A stretch of DNA of 64,000 bases, taken from assembly GCF_010994035.1 (NCBI RefSeq), contig NZ_WIXN01000008.1, positions 1 through 64,000 on the forward strand, read 5' to 3'. The notes under the pieces were generated by a model. The model did no database searches. It was not told where the DNA came from and saw nothing but the letters and a program-made list of their open reading frames with translations. The position numbers and the translations under genes are program-made. The stretch comes from Virgibacillus aidingensis (GTDB lineage Bacteria > Bacillota > Bacilli > Bacillales > Amphibacillaceae). The stretch's first letter is position 1, and each line of letters starts with the position of its first letter. This document shows positions 1 to 9,134 of this stretch, in pieces.

Positions 1-76
1 ACATGTACTAAAAAGGTTTTTAAGGAATTTATAGGCTGAATGAAGAGCCTAAATATAATATACGAGGGAGATTAAA

Positions 77-1144
77 ATGAGGAGTAGTTTTTTTAAAACG
101 TTTGGTGTTTTATTAGCTATAATTGCAATTTTGGTACTAGCAGCTTGTGGTGGTTCGGAAGAAGGTAGTGCGGATGGAATCGAAGACGATGAAGATATTT
201 CCTTCCCGGAAAATGATATCAATGGAGTTATCCAATGGGGTGAAGGTGGAGCAACAGACATTATTTCCAGATCGCTTGCTGCTATTGCTGAGGATGAGAT
301 TGGCGTTTCATTAGTAATGGAAAACAGAACAGGTGCATCGGGTGCAATCGGGGCACAATATGTGTACGATCAGCCAGCAGATGGATACACACTATTATTT
401 GGAGCTGAGAATCCAAATCTATATCAGTTATTAGAGATTTCCGAAAGGGATTATATGAATGACTTTGTTCCAGTTTCTATTATTGGACAAAGTTATGCAG
501 GAATTGTCGTTCATCAAGATTCTGAATTTGATACATTAGAAGATTTAGTGACCTATGCAAATGAGAATCCTGGGGAACTTATAATGGGAACATCAGGTGA
601 AGGTGGACTACCACATGTGGCAAGTGCGATGTTAAAAAGTGAACTTGATACTGATTTTAATTTAGTCCCATATGACGGAGACGGACCACTATCTGTTGCA
701 TTGCTTGGAAATGAAATTGATGTAACTGTACTTGCAGTTTCTGCCGCACAGGAATATGTAGATTCCGGAGAATTTAAAATGCTAGCTGTTTTAAACAATG
801 AACCATTAGATTCTCTTGAAGATATACCACCAATTACAGATATTTATCCACAGTTTGATCAGTATTTGCCATGGGGACCGTTCCAAGGAATTTTTGCACA
901 TAAAGACACGCCGGAAGAAGTCATCCAAAAATTAAGCGACGGATTCGAAGCAGCTCAAAACGATGAAGAATTTATTGAGCAACTTACAAACTTGGGTGTT
1001 GATTCGTTAAATCTGCGTGGCGAAGAAGCAGTAGAGTTTGTAAAGGCAAATCAGTCGACGTCCACCTGGATGCTTTACGATGCTGGTGAAACAGATATCT
1101 CTCCTGAAGAATTAGGTATTCCTAGAGTCGGCGAAGAAAATTAA
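77..1144 (+). CDS. tctC: TTT-family tricarboxylate transporter substrate-binding lipoprotein (first copy)
   Basis: Extracytoplasmic solute receptor of a tripartite tricarboxylate transporter (Bug/TctC family). It would capture a carboxylate and pass it to the TctA/TctB membrane part encoded downstream. A lipoprotein signal peptide ends in LAAC with the lipid-modified Cys at residue 24, followed by a Gly/Ser/Glu/Asp-rich linker. The mature part has the family pattern of a WGEGGATD loop early on and a GTSGEGGLPH stretch in the middle. Length 355 aa is slightly above the usual 320-330 because of the linker. A GGGAG ribosome site sits 7 bases before the ATG. The next gene is a paralogue 28 bases away, so the two are co-transcribed. 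The ligand cannot be read from the sequence. Confidence 0.9.
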   Translation: MRSSFFKTFGVLLAIIAILVLAACGGSEEGSADGIEDDEDISFPENDINGVIQWGEGGATDIISRSLAAIAEDEIGVSLVMENRTGASGAIGAQYVYDQPADGYTLLFGAENPNLYQLLEISERDYMNDFVPVSIIGQSYAGIVVHQDSEFDTLEDLVTYANENPGELIMGTSGEGGLPHVASAMLKSELDTDFNLVPYDGDGPLSVALLGNEIDVTVLAVSAAQEYVDSGEFKMLAVLNNEPLDSLEDIPPITDIYPQFDQYLPWGPFQGIFAHKDTPEEVIQKLSDGFEAAQNDEEFIEQLTNLGVDSLNLRGEEAVEFVKANQSTSTWMLYDAGETDISPEELGIPRVGEEN

Positions 1145-1172
1145 ATTTTTTTGACGGGGAGGGGGTACTATC

Positions 1173-2219
1173 ATGAAGAAAAACATACTTATCATCATCA
1201 TCATTTTTGTTTTAGCTGCTTGTGGTTCAGAAACAGAAAATGCAGATGGACAAGTTGATAACGAAGATGTAACTAGCTCTTATCCTGAAAAAAATATTGA
1301 TGGGATTATTATGTGGGGTGAAGGCGGTGCAACAGATATCATTGGTAGAACTCTCGCTCCTATTGTAGAAGATGAAATTGGCTCTTCACTAGTTATGCAA
1401 AATAAAGCAGGGGCTGCTGGTGCAATCGCAACTCAGTACGTATACGACCAATCCGCTGATGGATACACTTTATTATTTGGCGCTGAAAATCCTAACCTTT
1501 ATCAAGTGCTGGATATCTCTGAACGCAGTTATCAAGAAGATTTTGTTCCAGTATCAATTATTGCCAATAGTTTTGCCGGTATTATTGTGAAAGAGGATTC
1601 ACCTTATGAAAACTTAGAAGAACTCGTTGATGCGGCTAAAGAAAATCCGAATGAATTAATCTTTGGTACAACTGGTGAGGGAGGGCTTCCAAGTGTTGTT
1701 CTTGCCATGCTGCAAAATGAACTTAAATCTGAATTTAGAACGGTTCCTTATGAGGGTGAGGGACCTGTATCTACTGCCCTATTAGGCGGTGAAGTTGATG
1801 TTACATCTGTTACTGTTTCCGCTGCACAAGAATATGTGGAATCGGGCGACTTCCGTATGCTAGCAGTAGTCAATGATGAGCCAATTGACTCGCTTCCGGA
1901 TGTTCCTGCAATTACAGATGCCTACCCAGAAATCGGTAAATATTTACCATGGGGTCCATTCCAAGCGGTATTTGCACATAAAGATACTCCAACTGGTGTG
2001 TTGGAAAAACTAACGGAAGCCTTCGAAACAGCTATTGAAACAGATGAATTTAAAGAAACACTAGCAAATCTCGGGATGGAGTATATGAATATTAGCGGAC
2101 AAGAAGCAATCGATTTCGTTGACCAAAACCGCTCTACTTCTGCATGGATGCTCTACGAAGCTGGTGAAACAGAGAAGTCTCCGGAAGAATTTAATATCCC
2201 CAAAGTAGAAGAGGAATAA
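1173..2219 (+). CDS. tctC: TTT-family tricarboxylate transporter substrate-binding lipoprotein (second copy)
   Basis: A second TctC/Bug-type binding lipoprotein, 348 aa, clearly paralogous to the preceding gene: both share WGEGGATDII, TQYVYDQ-like and LPWGPFQ stretches, and endings rich in Glu. The signal peptide is short and ends in LAAC with Cys17. A very strong GGGGAGGGGG ribosome site precedes the ATG. Tandem duplication of the receptor within one TTT operon suggests two related ligands or dosage; this is inference. The gene is followed by a strong stem-loop and a 248-base gap before tctB, which may reduce expression of the membrane subunits relative to the receptors. Confidence 0.9.
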   Translation: MKKNILIIIIIFVLAACGSETENADGQVDNEDVTSSYPEKNIDGIIMWGEGGATDIIGRTLAPIVEDEIGSSLVMQNKAGAAGAIATQYVYDQSADGYTLLFGAENPNLYQVLDISERSYQEDFVPVSIIANSFAGIIVKEDSPYENLEELVDAAKENPNELIFGTTGEGGLPSVVLAMLQNELKSEFRTVPYEGEGPVSTALLGGEVDVTSVTVSAAQEYVESGDFRMLAVVNDEPIDSLPDVPAITDAYPEIGKYLPWGPFQAVFAHKDTPTGVLEKLTEAFETAIETDEFKETLANLGMEYMNISGQEAIDFVDQNRSTSAWMLYEAGETEKSPEEFNIPKVEEE

Positions 2220-2221
2220 TA

Positions 2222-2261
2222 AAGAAAGAGATAGCTCGCTACTCGCGAGCTATTCTTTCTT
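2222..2261 (+). terminator. Stem-loop between the tctC pair and tctBA
   Basis: A near-perfect hairpin with core AGCTCGC/GCGAGCT, extended by AAGAAAGA/TCTTTCTT arms, begins right after the second tctC stop codon. No long T-run follows (TTAGGATTTTAAG), so it may be a weak terminator or an mRNA 3'-end stabiliser rather than a full stop. Bases 2262-2467 contain no gene. Confidence 0.55.
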
Positions 2262-2467
2262 AGGATTTTAAGTCTTCCATTATGTGTGATCGGTTATGTT
2301 AGCATGAACTGCAATAGCAAAGCTTCTGCCAGAGTTCTCTATTAATTTTTTTACCTACATAGTGGATAATTAATGTGAGCTACGTGATTTAAAAAACACG
2401 TTTATTATTTTCTTAATTTACTGTAGCCCACTTGTAATCATCTTATTATAGTTAAGGAGGAACCAAA

Positions 2468-2905
2468 ATGTATGCGATTAAATCATTGGCCCCTGGCATG
2501 GTGATGATCATAGTTAGCCTTGTTATTTTAAGTCAGGCACTTGTTATGGAGAGGGCGGATATTTTTGATCCTGCTGGAGGAAGTTTCTTTCCAGCATTAA
2601 TTTCTCTTATTATGCTAATCTGCGGAATAACAGTATTATTTCAAAAGTATCCGCAAACAGAACATGGAGAGGAAGGGTTTACTGCAAAAGAATACCGATT
2701 TATTCTCATTTTCTTTGCAATGGTCGTTGTTTATGTATTTTTATTATCAATTATAACCTTTTTCCCTGCCACATTAATTTTTTTAGTTGCAAGTATGTTT
2801 TATTTGAAAGATGTCTCTTGGAAATTAAATTTTCTCGTCTCTATTGGTAGTGTTATTGTTATTTATTTATTATTTTCGGAACTATTTAATATTATATTTC
2901 CGTAA
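2468..2905 (+). CDS. tctB: Tripartite tricarboxylate transporter small membrane subunit
   Basis: TctB-family small integral membrane subunit, 145 aa, with four predicted membrane segments: about residues 9-27, 38-55, 75-95 and 100-142 (the last stretch is long and may hold two helices). The N-terminal DPAGGSFFPALI stretch is typical of the family, which often has a D-x-G-(x)n-FP motif after helix 1. It assembles with TctA in the cytoplasmic membrane. An AAGGAGG ribosome site precedes the start and tctA follows 15 bases downstream, so the two are translated from one message. Confidence 0.85.
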   Translation: MYAIKSLAPGMVMIIVSLVILSQALVMERADIFDPAGGSFFPALISLIMLICGITVLFQKYPQTEHGEEGFTAKEYRFILIFFAMVVVYVFLLSIITFFPATLIFLVASMFYLKDVSWKLNFLVSIGSVIVIYLLFSELFNIIFP

Positions 2906-2920
2906 TAAGGAGCGTTTAAC

Positions 2921-4420
2921 ATGGAAATACTTCAAGATTTTCTCGTACCATTTTTAAATTTCAGATTACTTTTCCTCGTTGCAGCTGGTACATTTGCCGG
3001 AATTATTATCGGTGCAATCCCTGGTCTTTCCGTAACTATGGGGGTTGCTCTCCTGTTATCACTCACCTATTCCTGGGAACTGTACGACGCTCTTGCGCTC
3101 ATGCTTGGTGTTTATTTTGGTGGGGTGTTCGGTGGTTCAAGAGCAGCAATTTTAATTAATATGCCTGGTTCACCATCTTCTGTTGCAACGACATTTGACG
3201 GATATCCAATGTCTCAAAAAGGGGAGGCAAAATTGGCACTTACATTAACTACGATTTTTTCCTTTATTGGTGGAATAATCGGAGTTATTGTGCTGGCAGT
3301 AGCGGCACCACTTGTTTCACAAATTGCCATTAACTTTGCACAGCGAGATTATTTATTACTTGCAATGCTCGGCCTTCTTCTAGTAGGGAGTCTTAGTAAA
3401 GGGGCAAATGCAAAAGGGATCTTCGCTGCCGGAGCAGGTATTATTGTGGGTCTCGTTGGAATGGACTCAATTGGGGGTGGAAGTAGATTTACTTTCGGAT
3501 CATTGCAGCTAATGAACGGTGTAAACTTTGTTGTAGCTATTTTAGGCCTTTTTGGAATGGCAGAAATTTTATATCAGATGAAAAATGTTGCTTCAAAAGG
3601 AAAAGTATCAATTTTAAAGAAAACAGCCTTTCCAACAATCGCTTTTTTGTTAAAATTTTTACCTTTATCCTTACGAGTATCAATTATGGGTGTTTTAATC
3701 GGGGCATTACCAGGTGCAGGTGGAGAAATTGCTGCTTTACTCGGGTATGACCACGCAAAACAGACAGCGAAAAAACCGAATCGCCCGTTTGGTGAAGGAG
3801 CACATGAAGGCGTTATCGCGCCAGAGGCGGCAAACAACTCGGCTATTGGTGGTGCCTTAATTCCATTACTTACACTTGGTATTCCAGGGGACGCAGTTAC
3901 AGCCATCTTCATTGGAGCATTATTCATTCATGGACTCCAGCCAGGACCATTACTCATGGAACAAAGCGGGGATTTATTTTGGATGATTGTTGGGTCTGCA
4001 ACACTTGCGAATATTTTCTTACTTATTTTTGGTCTACTCGTTGTGTCAATTTTTATTCGAATTGTAACTGTACCAAAACAGATTTTATTGCCGGTTATTG
4101 CAGTGATAACTGTGATAGGTTCCTATGCATTAAACAATAGTGTTACGGATGTTTACTGGATGCTTGGTTTTGGAATCGTAGGATTCTTTATGAAAGTACA
4201 CAAGTTCCCAGTTGCACCGCTTGTACTTGGAATTATTCTTGGACCACTCGTCGATACCTCTTTCAGACGGGCTTACATGGGATCAGAAGGTATGGGGGAC
4301 TTTTTAATCGGCTTTGTCAACTCTCCAATTACACTTATTTTAACGATTGTATTTTTCTTTACTATCTTTTCTCAAACAAACATATTTACTAAGCTTAAAA
4401 ATAAGCTGAAGAAAGTATAA
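2921..4420 (+). CDS. tctA: Tripartite tricarboxylate transporter large membrane subunit
   Basis: TctA-family permease, 499 aa, the usual length, with about 11-12 membrane segments. Family hallmarks visible are GAIPGLSVTMGVALLL near residue 33, a GVYFGGVFGGSRAAILINMPG stretch broken across residues 65-86, and the repeated counterpart GALPGAGGEIAALLGYDHAK near residue 262, reflecting the internal duplication of the family. It would carry out Na+- or H+-coupled uptake of the ligand captured by the two TctC proteins. A stem-loop terminator lies about 140 bases downstream. Confidence 0.92.
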   Translation: MEILQDFLVPFLNFRLLFLVAAGTFAGIIIGAIPGLSVTMGVALLLSLTYSWELYDALALMLGVYFGGVFGGSRAAILINMPGSPSSVATTFDGYPMSQKGEAKLALTLTTIFSFIGGIIGVIVLAVAAPLVSQIAINFAQRDYLLLAMLGLLLVGSLSKGANAKGIFAAGAGIIVGLVGMDSIGGGSRFTFGSLQLMNGVNFVVAILGLFGMAEILYQMKNVASKGKVSILKKTAFPTIAFLLKFLPLSLRVSIMGVLIGALPGAGGEIAALLGYDHAKQTAKKPNRPFGEGAHEGVIAPEAANNSAIGGALIPLLTLGIPGDAVTAIFIGALFIHGLQPGPLLMEQSGDLFWMIVGSATLANIFLLIFGLLVVSIFIRIVTVPKQILLPVIAVITVIGSYALNNSVTDVYWMLGFGIVGFFMKVHKFPVAPLVLGIILGPLVDTSFRRAYMGSEGMGDFLIGFVNSPITLILTIVFFFTIFSQTNIFTKLKNKLKKV

Positions 4421-4432
4421 GGATTAATTGAT

Positions 4433-4552
4433 GTGAAGAAAACAAAGATAGTTGTTCTTGGTTTAAATCACGGTTATAAATTTACACAGGATCTACGGGA
4501 GTTAGAGGAAGTCGAACTCACAATAAAAAAGCAGATGATGAGAAAAAAATAA
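4433..4552 (+). pseudogene. N-terminal remnant of a Gfo/Idh/MocA-type oxidoreductase
   Basis: A GTG-started reading frame of 39 codons encodes KIVVLGLNHGYKFTQDLREL followed by EEVEL, which resembles the first beta-alpha unit of Gfo/Idh/MocA NAD(P)-dependent dehydrogenases. It then runs into Lys-rich sequence and a stop where the family would continue for about 300 more residues. It sits 12 bases after tctA, so an intact oxidoreductase was probably once the last gene of the TTT operon. Calling it a remnant is inference from this short similarity. Confidence 0.45.
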
Positions 4553-4562
4553 TAAGAGTGTA

Positions 4563-4601
4563 AAATACAAAACGGCTTTTAATTAAAGCCGTTTTGTATT
4601 T
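4563..4601 (+). terminator. Intrinsic terminator of the TTT operon
   Basis: A perfect stem of 17-18 bp, AAATACAAAACGGCTTT paired with its complement around an AATT centre. The flanks are A-rich on the left and T-rich on the right, so it could work from either side. Bases 4602-4812 hold no gene that I can see. Confidence 0.75.
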
Positions 4602-4812
4602 GCTTCGTTTGATGTATATGCTGTTATGCTGTAATCAGTCTTGTCTATCTGCATTCTGAATCTACTGCAACTCATTTTCCAGGTACCCTCGTGCTACAAA
4701 TAAAAATCTCTTTTCACGAGTTACTCATTAAGGCTGTTCTCATAACTCGCATGGGAACATATACATTTCCTAAAAAACCCTGCTCTCAATAGTCCAGGAG
4801 AGACTTCTTCCT

Positions 4813-6561
4813 TTATTTTACACTTGCGTGATGTACTTTTTTTCCCGGAGAGTAGATGTCCATGATATTCCAGTGGCCGTCTGTAGGTACTGGGTTGTTG
4901 ATCATAGGTACATCAAGCACGACTGGCTTATTCATTTTGATCGCTTTTTCAAGTGCTGGTTTGAATTCGTCTGCAGCTTTAATTTTAATTCCTTCAACGC
5001 CGTATGCTTTTGCAATTGCTGCGTAGTCTGGCGAGTCTTCAAATACAGTTCCGTATGTTGTATCATAATGCGCTTTTTCAAGTCCTGCAATCGTTCCGTA
5101 TGAGGAGTTATTCATGATAACCCAGACGACCGGAATATTCTCTTCAGCTGCAGTTGCAAGTAGTGAAGGATTTTGTCCGAACCCCCCATCTCCAACAAGT
5201 GAAATAACGACATTATCAGGTGCTGCAATTTTCGCACCCATAGCAGCTGGCGCACCGAAGCCCATTGTTGCAAATCCACCGGGGGTTAAAATGCTTCCTG
5301 CTTTATAAATTGGAAATTGTTGACCAACACCATTTTTATTCCAGCCCACATCTGTTGTGATATATGCATCTTTTGGAATTACTGTTTCCACATCAGCTAA
5401 AATACGTTGCGGCATTAACGGATAGCTGTCGTCTTCGCGTACTTCTTTATTGCTTGCAAGGAACTCTTTTTTGTAATTATGAATTTCTTGTCTAATTTTA
5501 TCATTCGTTTTACCTTTTGGATACAATTCTTTTGCTACACGGTTTAACACTGTTAATGCCTGTTTCAAATCAGCGACAACACCGATTTCTGCAGGATAGT
5601 TACGACCAATTTCTTCTGGGTTGATATCAATATGAATTAATTTTGTTTTTGGAATATCAAATGTGTATTCCGATTCCCATGAACTACTGTCCGCTTCAGC
5701 AAATTGTGTACCTAAAGCAAAAATCGTGTCTGCTGTACGAGTTTTTTCGTTAATAAATTTTGTCCCCCAAAAACCTGTCATACCAAGTGTTAGATCATTA
5801 TCATCCGACATGACTCCTTTCCCCATGAGGGAATGGGCGACAGGGATATCAAAATGTTCTGCAAACACCCTAACTTCTTCAGCAGCATCCGCTAAAATAA
5901 CACCTCCACCTGCGTAGATTACAGGATTTTTGGAGCTAGCAAGCTTTTCAATAATTTCTTTAGCTTTCTCATCATCGATAGAAGGTTTTGTAATTGAACG
6001 GGTATGATATTTCGCACGTTCGAATAAAGATTCATCAATTTCTTTAGAGAAAATATCCATTGGAACATCCACTAAAACCGGACCTGGTCGACCAGTTTCA
6101 GCTAATTGGAAAGCTTTCTCCATAATTTCCGGCAATAAATCTGGACGATCTACTCGCCATGCACGTTTTACAAAAGGACGATAAATTTCATATTGTGAAG
6201 CGTCTGAATGTAAGTTTACTTCCTGGTGCGGATGTTTACCGTAAAAATGGCTAGGAATATCTCCAGCAATGACTACCATTGGAATAGAGTCCAGCGCTGC
6301 ATTTGCTACTCCTGTTGCTGCATTTGTTAACCCTGGTCCTAAGTGACTGAGTACAACAGAGGCTTTTTTCTTTACACGTGCATACCCGTCCGCCATATGG
6401 GATGCAGTCTGTTCGTGGCGGACGTTAATAAAATCAATTTTACTATTTTCAAGCTGTGACAAAAATGCAATATTCGTATGCCCGCAAAGTCCAAAAATAT
6501 GCTCGACACCACGGCCTTCTAAATAATCAACTAATAAATTCGAGACCAATTTTTTTGACAT
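4813..6561 (-). CDS. Thiamine-diphosphate enzyme of the acetolactate synthase family
   Basis: ThDP-dependent decarboxylase/synthase of the IlvB-like superfamily, 582 aa. The N-terminal domain carries the catalytic glutamate at residue 50 in VRHEQTASHMADGYAR. The central domain keeps the family Rossmann-like fold (PVIYAGGGVI), and the C-terminal ThDP-binding motif begins GDGGFGQN with the partner NN about 28 residues on. It ends the operon with the alcohol and aldehyde dehydrogenases, 13 bases after the former, and has a GGAGG ribosome site. A biosynthetic acetolactate synthase would normally sit with ilvN/ilvC, which are absent here. A catabolic role on a 2-oxo acid or an acyl-sulfonate-type substrate is therefore more likely, but the substrate is not evident. 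Confidence 0.8.
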   Translation of the reverse strand: MSKKLVSNLLVDYLEGRGVEHIFGLCGHTNIAFLSQLENSKIDFINVRHEQTASHMADGYARVKKKASVVLSHLGPGLTNAATGVANAALDSIPMVVIAGDIPSHFYGKHPHQEVNLHSDASQYEIYRPFVKRAWRVDRPDLLPEIMEKAFQLAETGRPGPVLVDVPMDIFSKEIDESLFERAKYHTRSITKPSIDDEKAKEIIEKLASSKNPVIYAGGGVILADAAEEVRVFAEHFDIPVAHSLMGKGVMSDDNDLTLGMTGFWGTKFINEKTRTADTIFALGTQFAEADSSSWESEYTFDIPKTKLIHIDINPEEIGRNYPAEIGVVADLKQALTVLNRVAKELYPKGKTNDKIRQEIHNYKKEFLASNKEVREDDSYPLMPQRILADVETVIPKDAYITTDVGWNKNGVGQQFPIYKAGSILTPGGFATMGFGAPAAMGAKIAAPDNVVISLVGDGGFGQNPSLLATAAEENIPVVWVIMNNSSYGTIAGLEKAHYDTTYGTVFEDSPDYAAIAKAYGVEGIKIKAADEFKPALEKAIKMNKPVVLDVPMINNPVPTDGHWNIMDIYSPGKKVHHASVK

Positions 6562-6574
6562 CTCTTCTTACCTC

Positions 6575-7567
6575 CTAAAAATTATTAAAATCCAAAACAA
6601 TTTTTCGATACTTTCCGGAACAGGCTTTTTCATATGCTTCTTCAAAAGCTGTTACCGGCAGAATTTCTGAAATAATTGGTTCAACATAAAATTTATCATC
6701 CATTAAATAATAAATGCTTGTGTAAAAATCATCTGGAACATTATAAATAATTGATCCGTAAATTGTCAATTCCTTTCGAACCATTCTCACAACTTCTATT
6801 TCTGCTATATTTGGAAATCCTACTGATATGACGGCTCCCCCTGGTTTGGCAATATCTAAGCATTGTTCAAATGAAGCTCGTACTCCAGCAACTTCAACAA
6901 CTATCTCAAACTGGTTGCAATGTACTTCTTCAGGGTGCAAAGTTGTAATATCTGGATAATGTTCCTTCACTTTATCTAACTTTTCCGGATTAATATCGAT
7001 CGCAGTTATTTTAGCTCCAAAATAACTCGCTAATGCAACAGCAAGCATCCCTTCTGTGCCGCAACCAATAACGGCAACCGATGTACCCGGTCCAATGCTC
7101 ACTTTCTCTAACGCATGCACAATGACTGCCAATGGCTCCACTAACACCGCACGTTCATTTGAAAGTGCATCCGGTACTTCGATTACGTATTTTTCCTTAA
7201 CAATAAATTCATTTTGAAACCCACCGTTCTCATTAATGCCTAGGGATTTTTTCTCAGGACAAATATTTGTGTTTCCTGCTTGACAATACTCACATTCACC
7301 ACAAAAAGAATTAGGCTGGACAACAGCTCTCTTCCCAAGTTCTATACTAGTATGCGAGCCAACCGCTACAACTTCTCCTAATATTTCATGACCGGGCACA
7401 ACCGGGTATGATGCATGCGGGAGTTTTCCTTTAAAAACACCCACATCAGACCCGCAAATCCCACCGTAGATCACGCGTAACTTTACTTCATCTTCCGCGA
7501 TCTTCTCTATATCTGGAAGTGTCGTAAAAGCAACTTCTCCCGGTTTATCTAAATAAAGACTTTTCAT
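6575..7567 (-). CDS. Zinc-dependent medium-chain alcohol/polyol dehydrogenase
   Basis: MDR-family NAD(P)-dependent dehydrogenase of about 330 aa. Catalytic-zinc residues are visible in GGICGSDVG and PGHEILGEVV. The structural-zinc cluster appears as C-x2-C-x2-C-x7-C in CGECEYCQAGNTNIC. The nucleotide fold begins VAVIGCGTEG. This pattern matches sorbitol/threonine/galactitol-type dehydrogenases. The ATG at 7567, spaced 5-6 bases after a GGCGGTGG ribosome site, is preferred over an in-frame GTG nine bases upstream. It is the middle gene of a tight three-gene operon. Substrate unknown. Confidence 0.85.
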   Translation of the reverse strand: MKSLYLDKPGEVAFTTLPDIEKIAEDEVKLRVIYGGICGSDVGVFKGKLPHASYPVVPGHEILGEVVAVGSHTSIELGKRAVVQPNSFCGECEYCQAGNTNICPEKKSLGINENGGFQNEFIVKEKYVIEVPDALSNERAVLVEPLAVIVHALEKVSIGPGTSVAVIGCGTEGMLAVALASYFGAKITAIDINPEKLDKVKEHYPDITTLHPEEVHCNQFEIVVEVAGVRASFEQCLDIAKPGGAVISVGFPNIAEIEVVRMVRKELTIYGSIIYNVPDDFYTSIYYLMDDKFYVEPIISEILPVTAFEEAYEKACSGKYRKIVLDFNNF

Positions 7568-7592
7568 CGTTTCCACCGCCTACTTACAAAAC

Positions 7593-9023
7593 TTAATCCA
7601 TTCGAAGCACGATCATTTTTGATTCGGTCATCTCCTCCACTGCAAAACGAGGACCTTCCCGGCCGATACCACTGTTTTTCACACCGCCATATGGCCAGTG
7701 GTCAAGTCGAAAGTTCGACGTTCCATTAATGACAACACCGCCAACTTCCATATTTTTTGCAACTTTATGAGCCAAATCAATTTGGTTCGTAAACAGACCG
7801 ACTTGCAATCCAAACGGAGAATTATCCGCCTCATTTACAGCCTCTTTCATGGATTCAAAAGGAATCACGCTCACAACCGGACCAAACACTTCTTCACACA
7901 CTACTTTAGCTTGTTTCGGTGGATTTTTTAATACAGTCGGTACTACAGAAGCTCCCCTCTTCTTACCGCCATGAAGAATTTCCGCTCCAGCTTCTTCCGC
8001 TTCCTTTATCCAAGTCATTATGCGGTCAGCTGCATTTTCATCTACAAGTGTCCCAACATCTGTCGCTGGGTCAAGCGGATCGCCTACTTTTAATTTGGCA
8101 ACTTCCGCAACGAGTTTTTCAGTAAATTCATCGATGATTTTTTCATGTACATAAATCCGTTGAACGGAAATACAGCTTTGTCCGGAATTACTATATCCAG
8201 TACGTGCACATTGTACAGCAGCACGGTTCAAATCGGCATCCTCATGTACAATGGTCGCAGCATTTCCTCCCAGTTCGTACAGTTGCTTTTTAATACCTGC
8301 AATTTGAGATATATTTTTACTGGCCACAATTCCACCAGTAAATGAAATAACATTAATTCGATCATCACTAACGATTTGTTGACCAACCTCCACCCCGCCC
8401 AACACCATATTAAGTGCACTCTTTGGAAATCCGGCTTCAAACAATAAATGTACTAAAGCAGTAGCAATTAACGTCGTCTGTGGTGCTGGTTTTAATACGG
8501 TAACATTCCCACCAGCAAAGGCAGGACCAATTTTATGACAAACAAGGTTAAGCGGCGCATTAAACGGCGTAATAGCAGCCACTACACCTGCAGGAACACG
8601 GAATGTCGATGCCATTGCATTCATCCCACGTGAAGATACATCCCCAGGAATCGTTTCTCCATGAAGACGTTTTGCTTCTTCACCGGATAATTCCAATGTT
8701 TCGATTGAACGGTCTACTTCGTCCAATGTATTTTTTAACGGTTTACCAAGTTCACTGGATAGAAGTTTTGCAAACTCTTCCTTTCTTTCTGCTAAAAGAG
8801 TTGCTACCTTTTGTAATATTTTTGCTCGTTTTAAAGAAGAAATCTGCTTTACTTCTTTTTTACTTTGAAAAGCAGATTCCAATGCACGCTCAACATCATC
8901 TTTAGTTGCAACATATTGGACACCGATCTTCTTTTTTGAGTACGGACTGACAATGTCGATTGCTTCCCGATTTGTATCAAGCCATTCTCCATCGACAAAC
9001 GAGTTTGCAACTGTTACACTCAT
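7593..9023 (-). CDS. NAD(P)-dependent aldehyde dehydrogenase
   Basis: ALDH superfamily enzyme, 476 aa. Catalytic Glu lies in YELGGNAATIV and the nucleophilic Cys in NSGQSCISVQRIYV. SFTGG marks the NAD site and EEVFGPVVSVIPF the C-terminal family pattern. It resembles the lactaldehyde/succinate-semialdehyde/phosphonoacetaldehyde group. I chose the ATG at 9023, which has an AGAGGTGAT ribosome site at ideal spacing; an in-frame GTG at 9035 lies inside that site. It is the first gene of the operon. Two copies of the LacI-type palindrome lie upstream, one overlapping a TATAAT-like -10, so the operon is probably repressed in the absence of its inducer. Confidence 0.88.
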   Translation of the reverse strand: MSVTVANSFVDGEWLDTNREAIDIVSPYSKKKIGVQYVATKDDVERALESAFQSKKEVKQISSLKRAKILQKVATLLAERKEEFAKLLSSELGKPLKNTLDEVDRSIETLELSGEEAKRLHGETIPGDVSSRGMNAMASTFRVPAGVVAAITPFNAPLNLVCHKIGPAFAGGNVTVLKPAPQTTLIATALVHLLFEAGFPKSALNMVLGGVEVGQQIVSDDRINVISFTGGIVASKNISQIAGIKKQLYELGGNAATIVHEDADLNRAAVQCARTGYSNSGQSCISVQRIYVHEKIIDEFTEKLVAEVAKLKVGDPLDPATDVGTLVDENAADRIMTWIKEAEEAGAEILHGGKKRGASVVPTVLKNPPKQAKVVCEEVFGPVVSVIPFESMKEAVNEADNSPFGLQVGLFTNQIDLAHKVAKNMEVGGVVINGTSNFRLDHWPYGGVKNSGIGREGPRFAVEEMTESKMIVLRMD

Positions 9024-9050
9024 TTTAATTATCACCTCTATAATCTTTAT

Positions 9051-9065
9051 ATTATATCGATCTAA
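9051..9065 (-). promoter_or_regulatory. LacI-type operator overlapping the -10 box of the aldehyde dehydrogenase operon
   Basis: TTATATCGATCTAA at 9052-9065 matches the perfect palindrome TTAGATCGATCTAA at 13 of 14 positions. A minus-strand TATAAT (9051-9056) overlaps it, so bound repressor would block the promoter. No convincing -35 hexamer at normal spacing is seen. Confidence 0.65.
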
Positions 9066-9134
9066 TTTTTGCGTTTTGTTAATTTTATATGCTTTTGGTG
9101 TTGATTTTTATGATAAAAATAGTAATATGTTTAA

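Noticed and set aside
4813-6561. Biosynthetic acetolactate synthase (ilvB)
   Set aside because: No ilvN, ilvC or leu genes nearby; operon partners are catabolic dehydrogenases under a LacI-type operator.
8603-8905. A 100-codon plus-strand frame inside the aldehyde dehydrogenase gene
   Set aside because: Antisense shadow of a strongly supported gene; no start signal.
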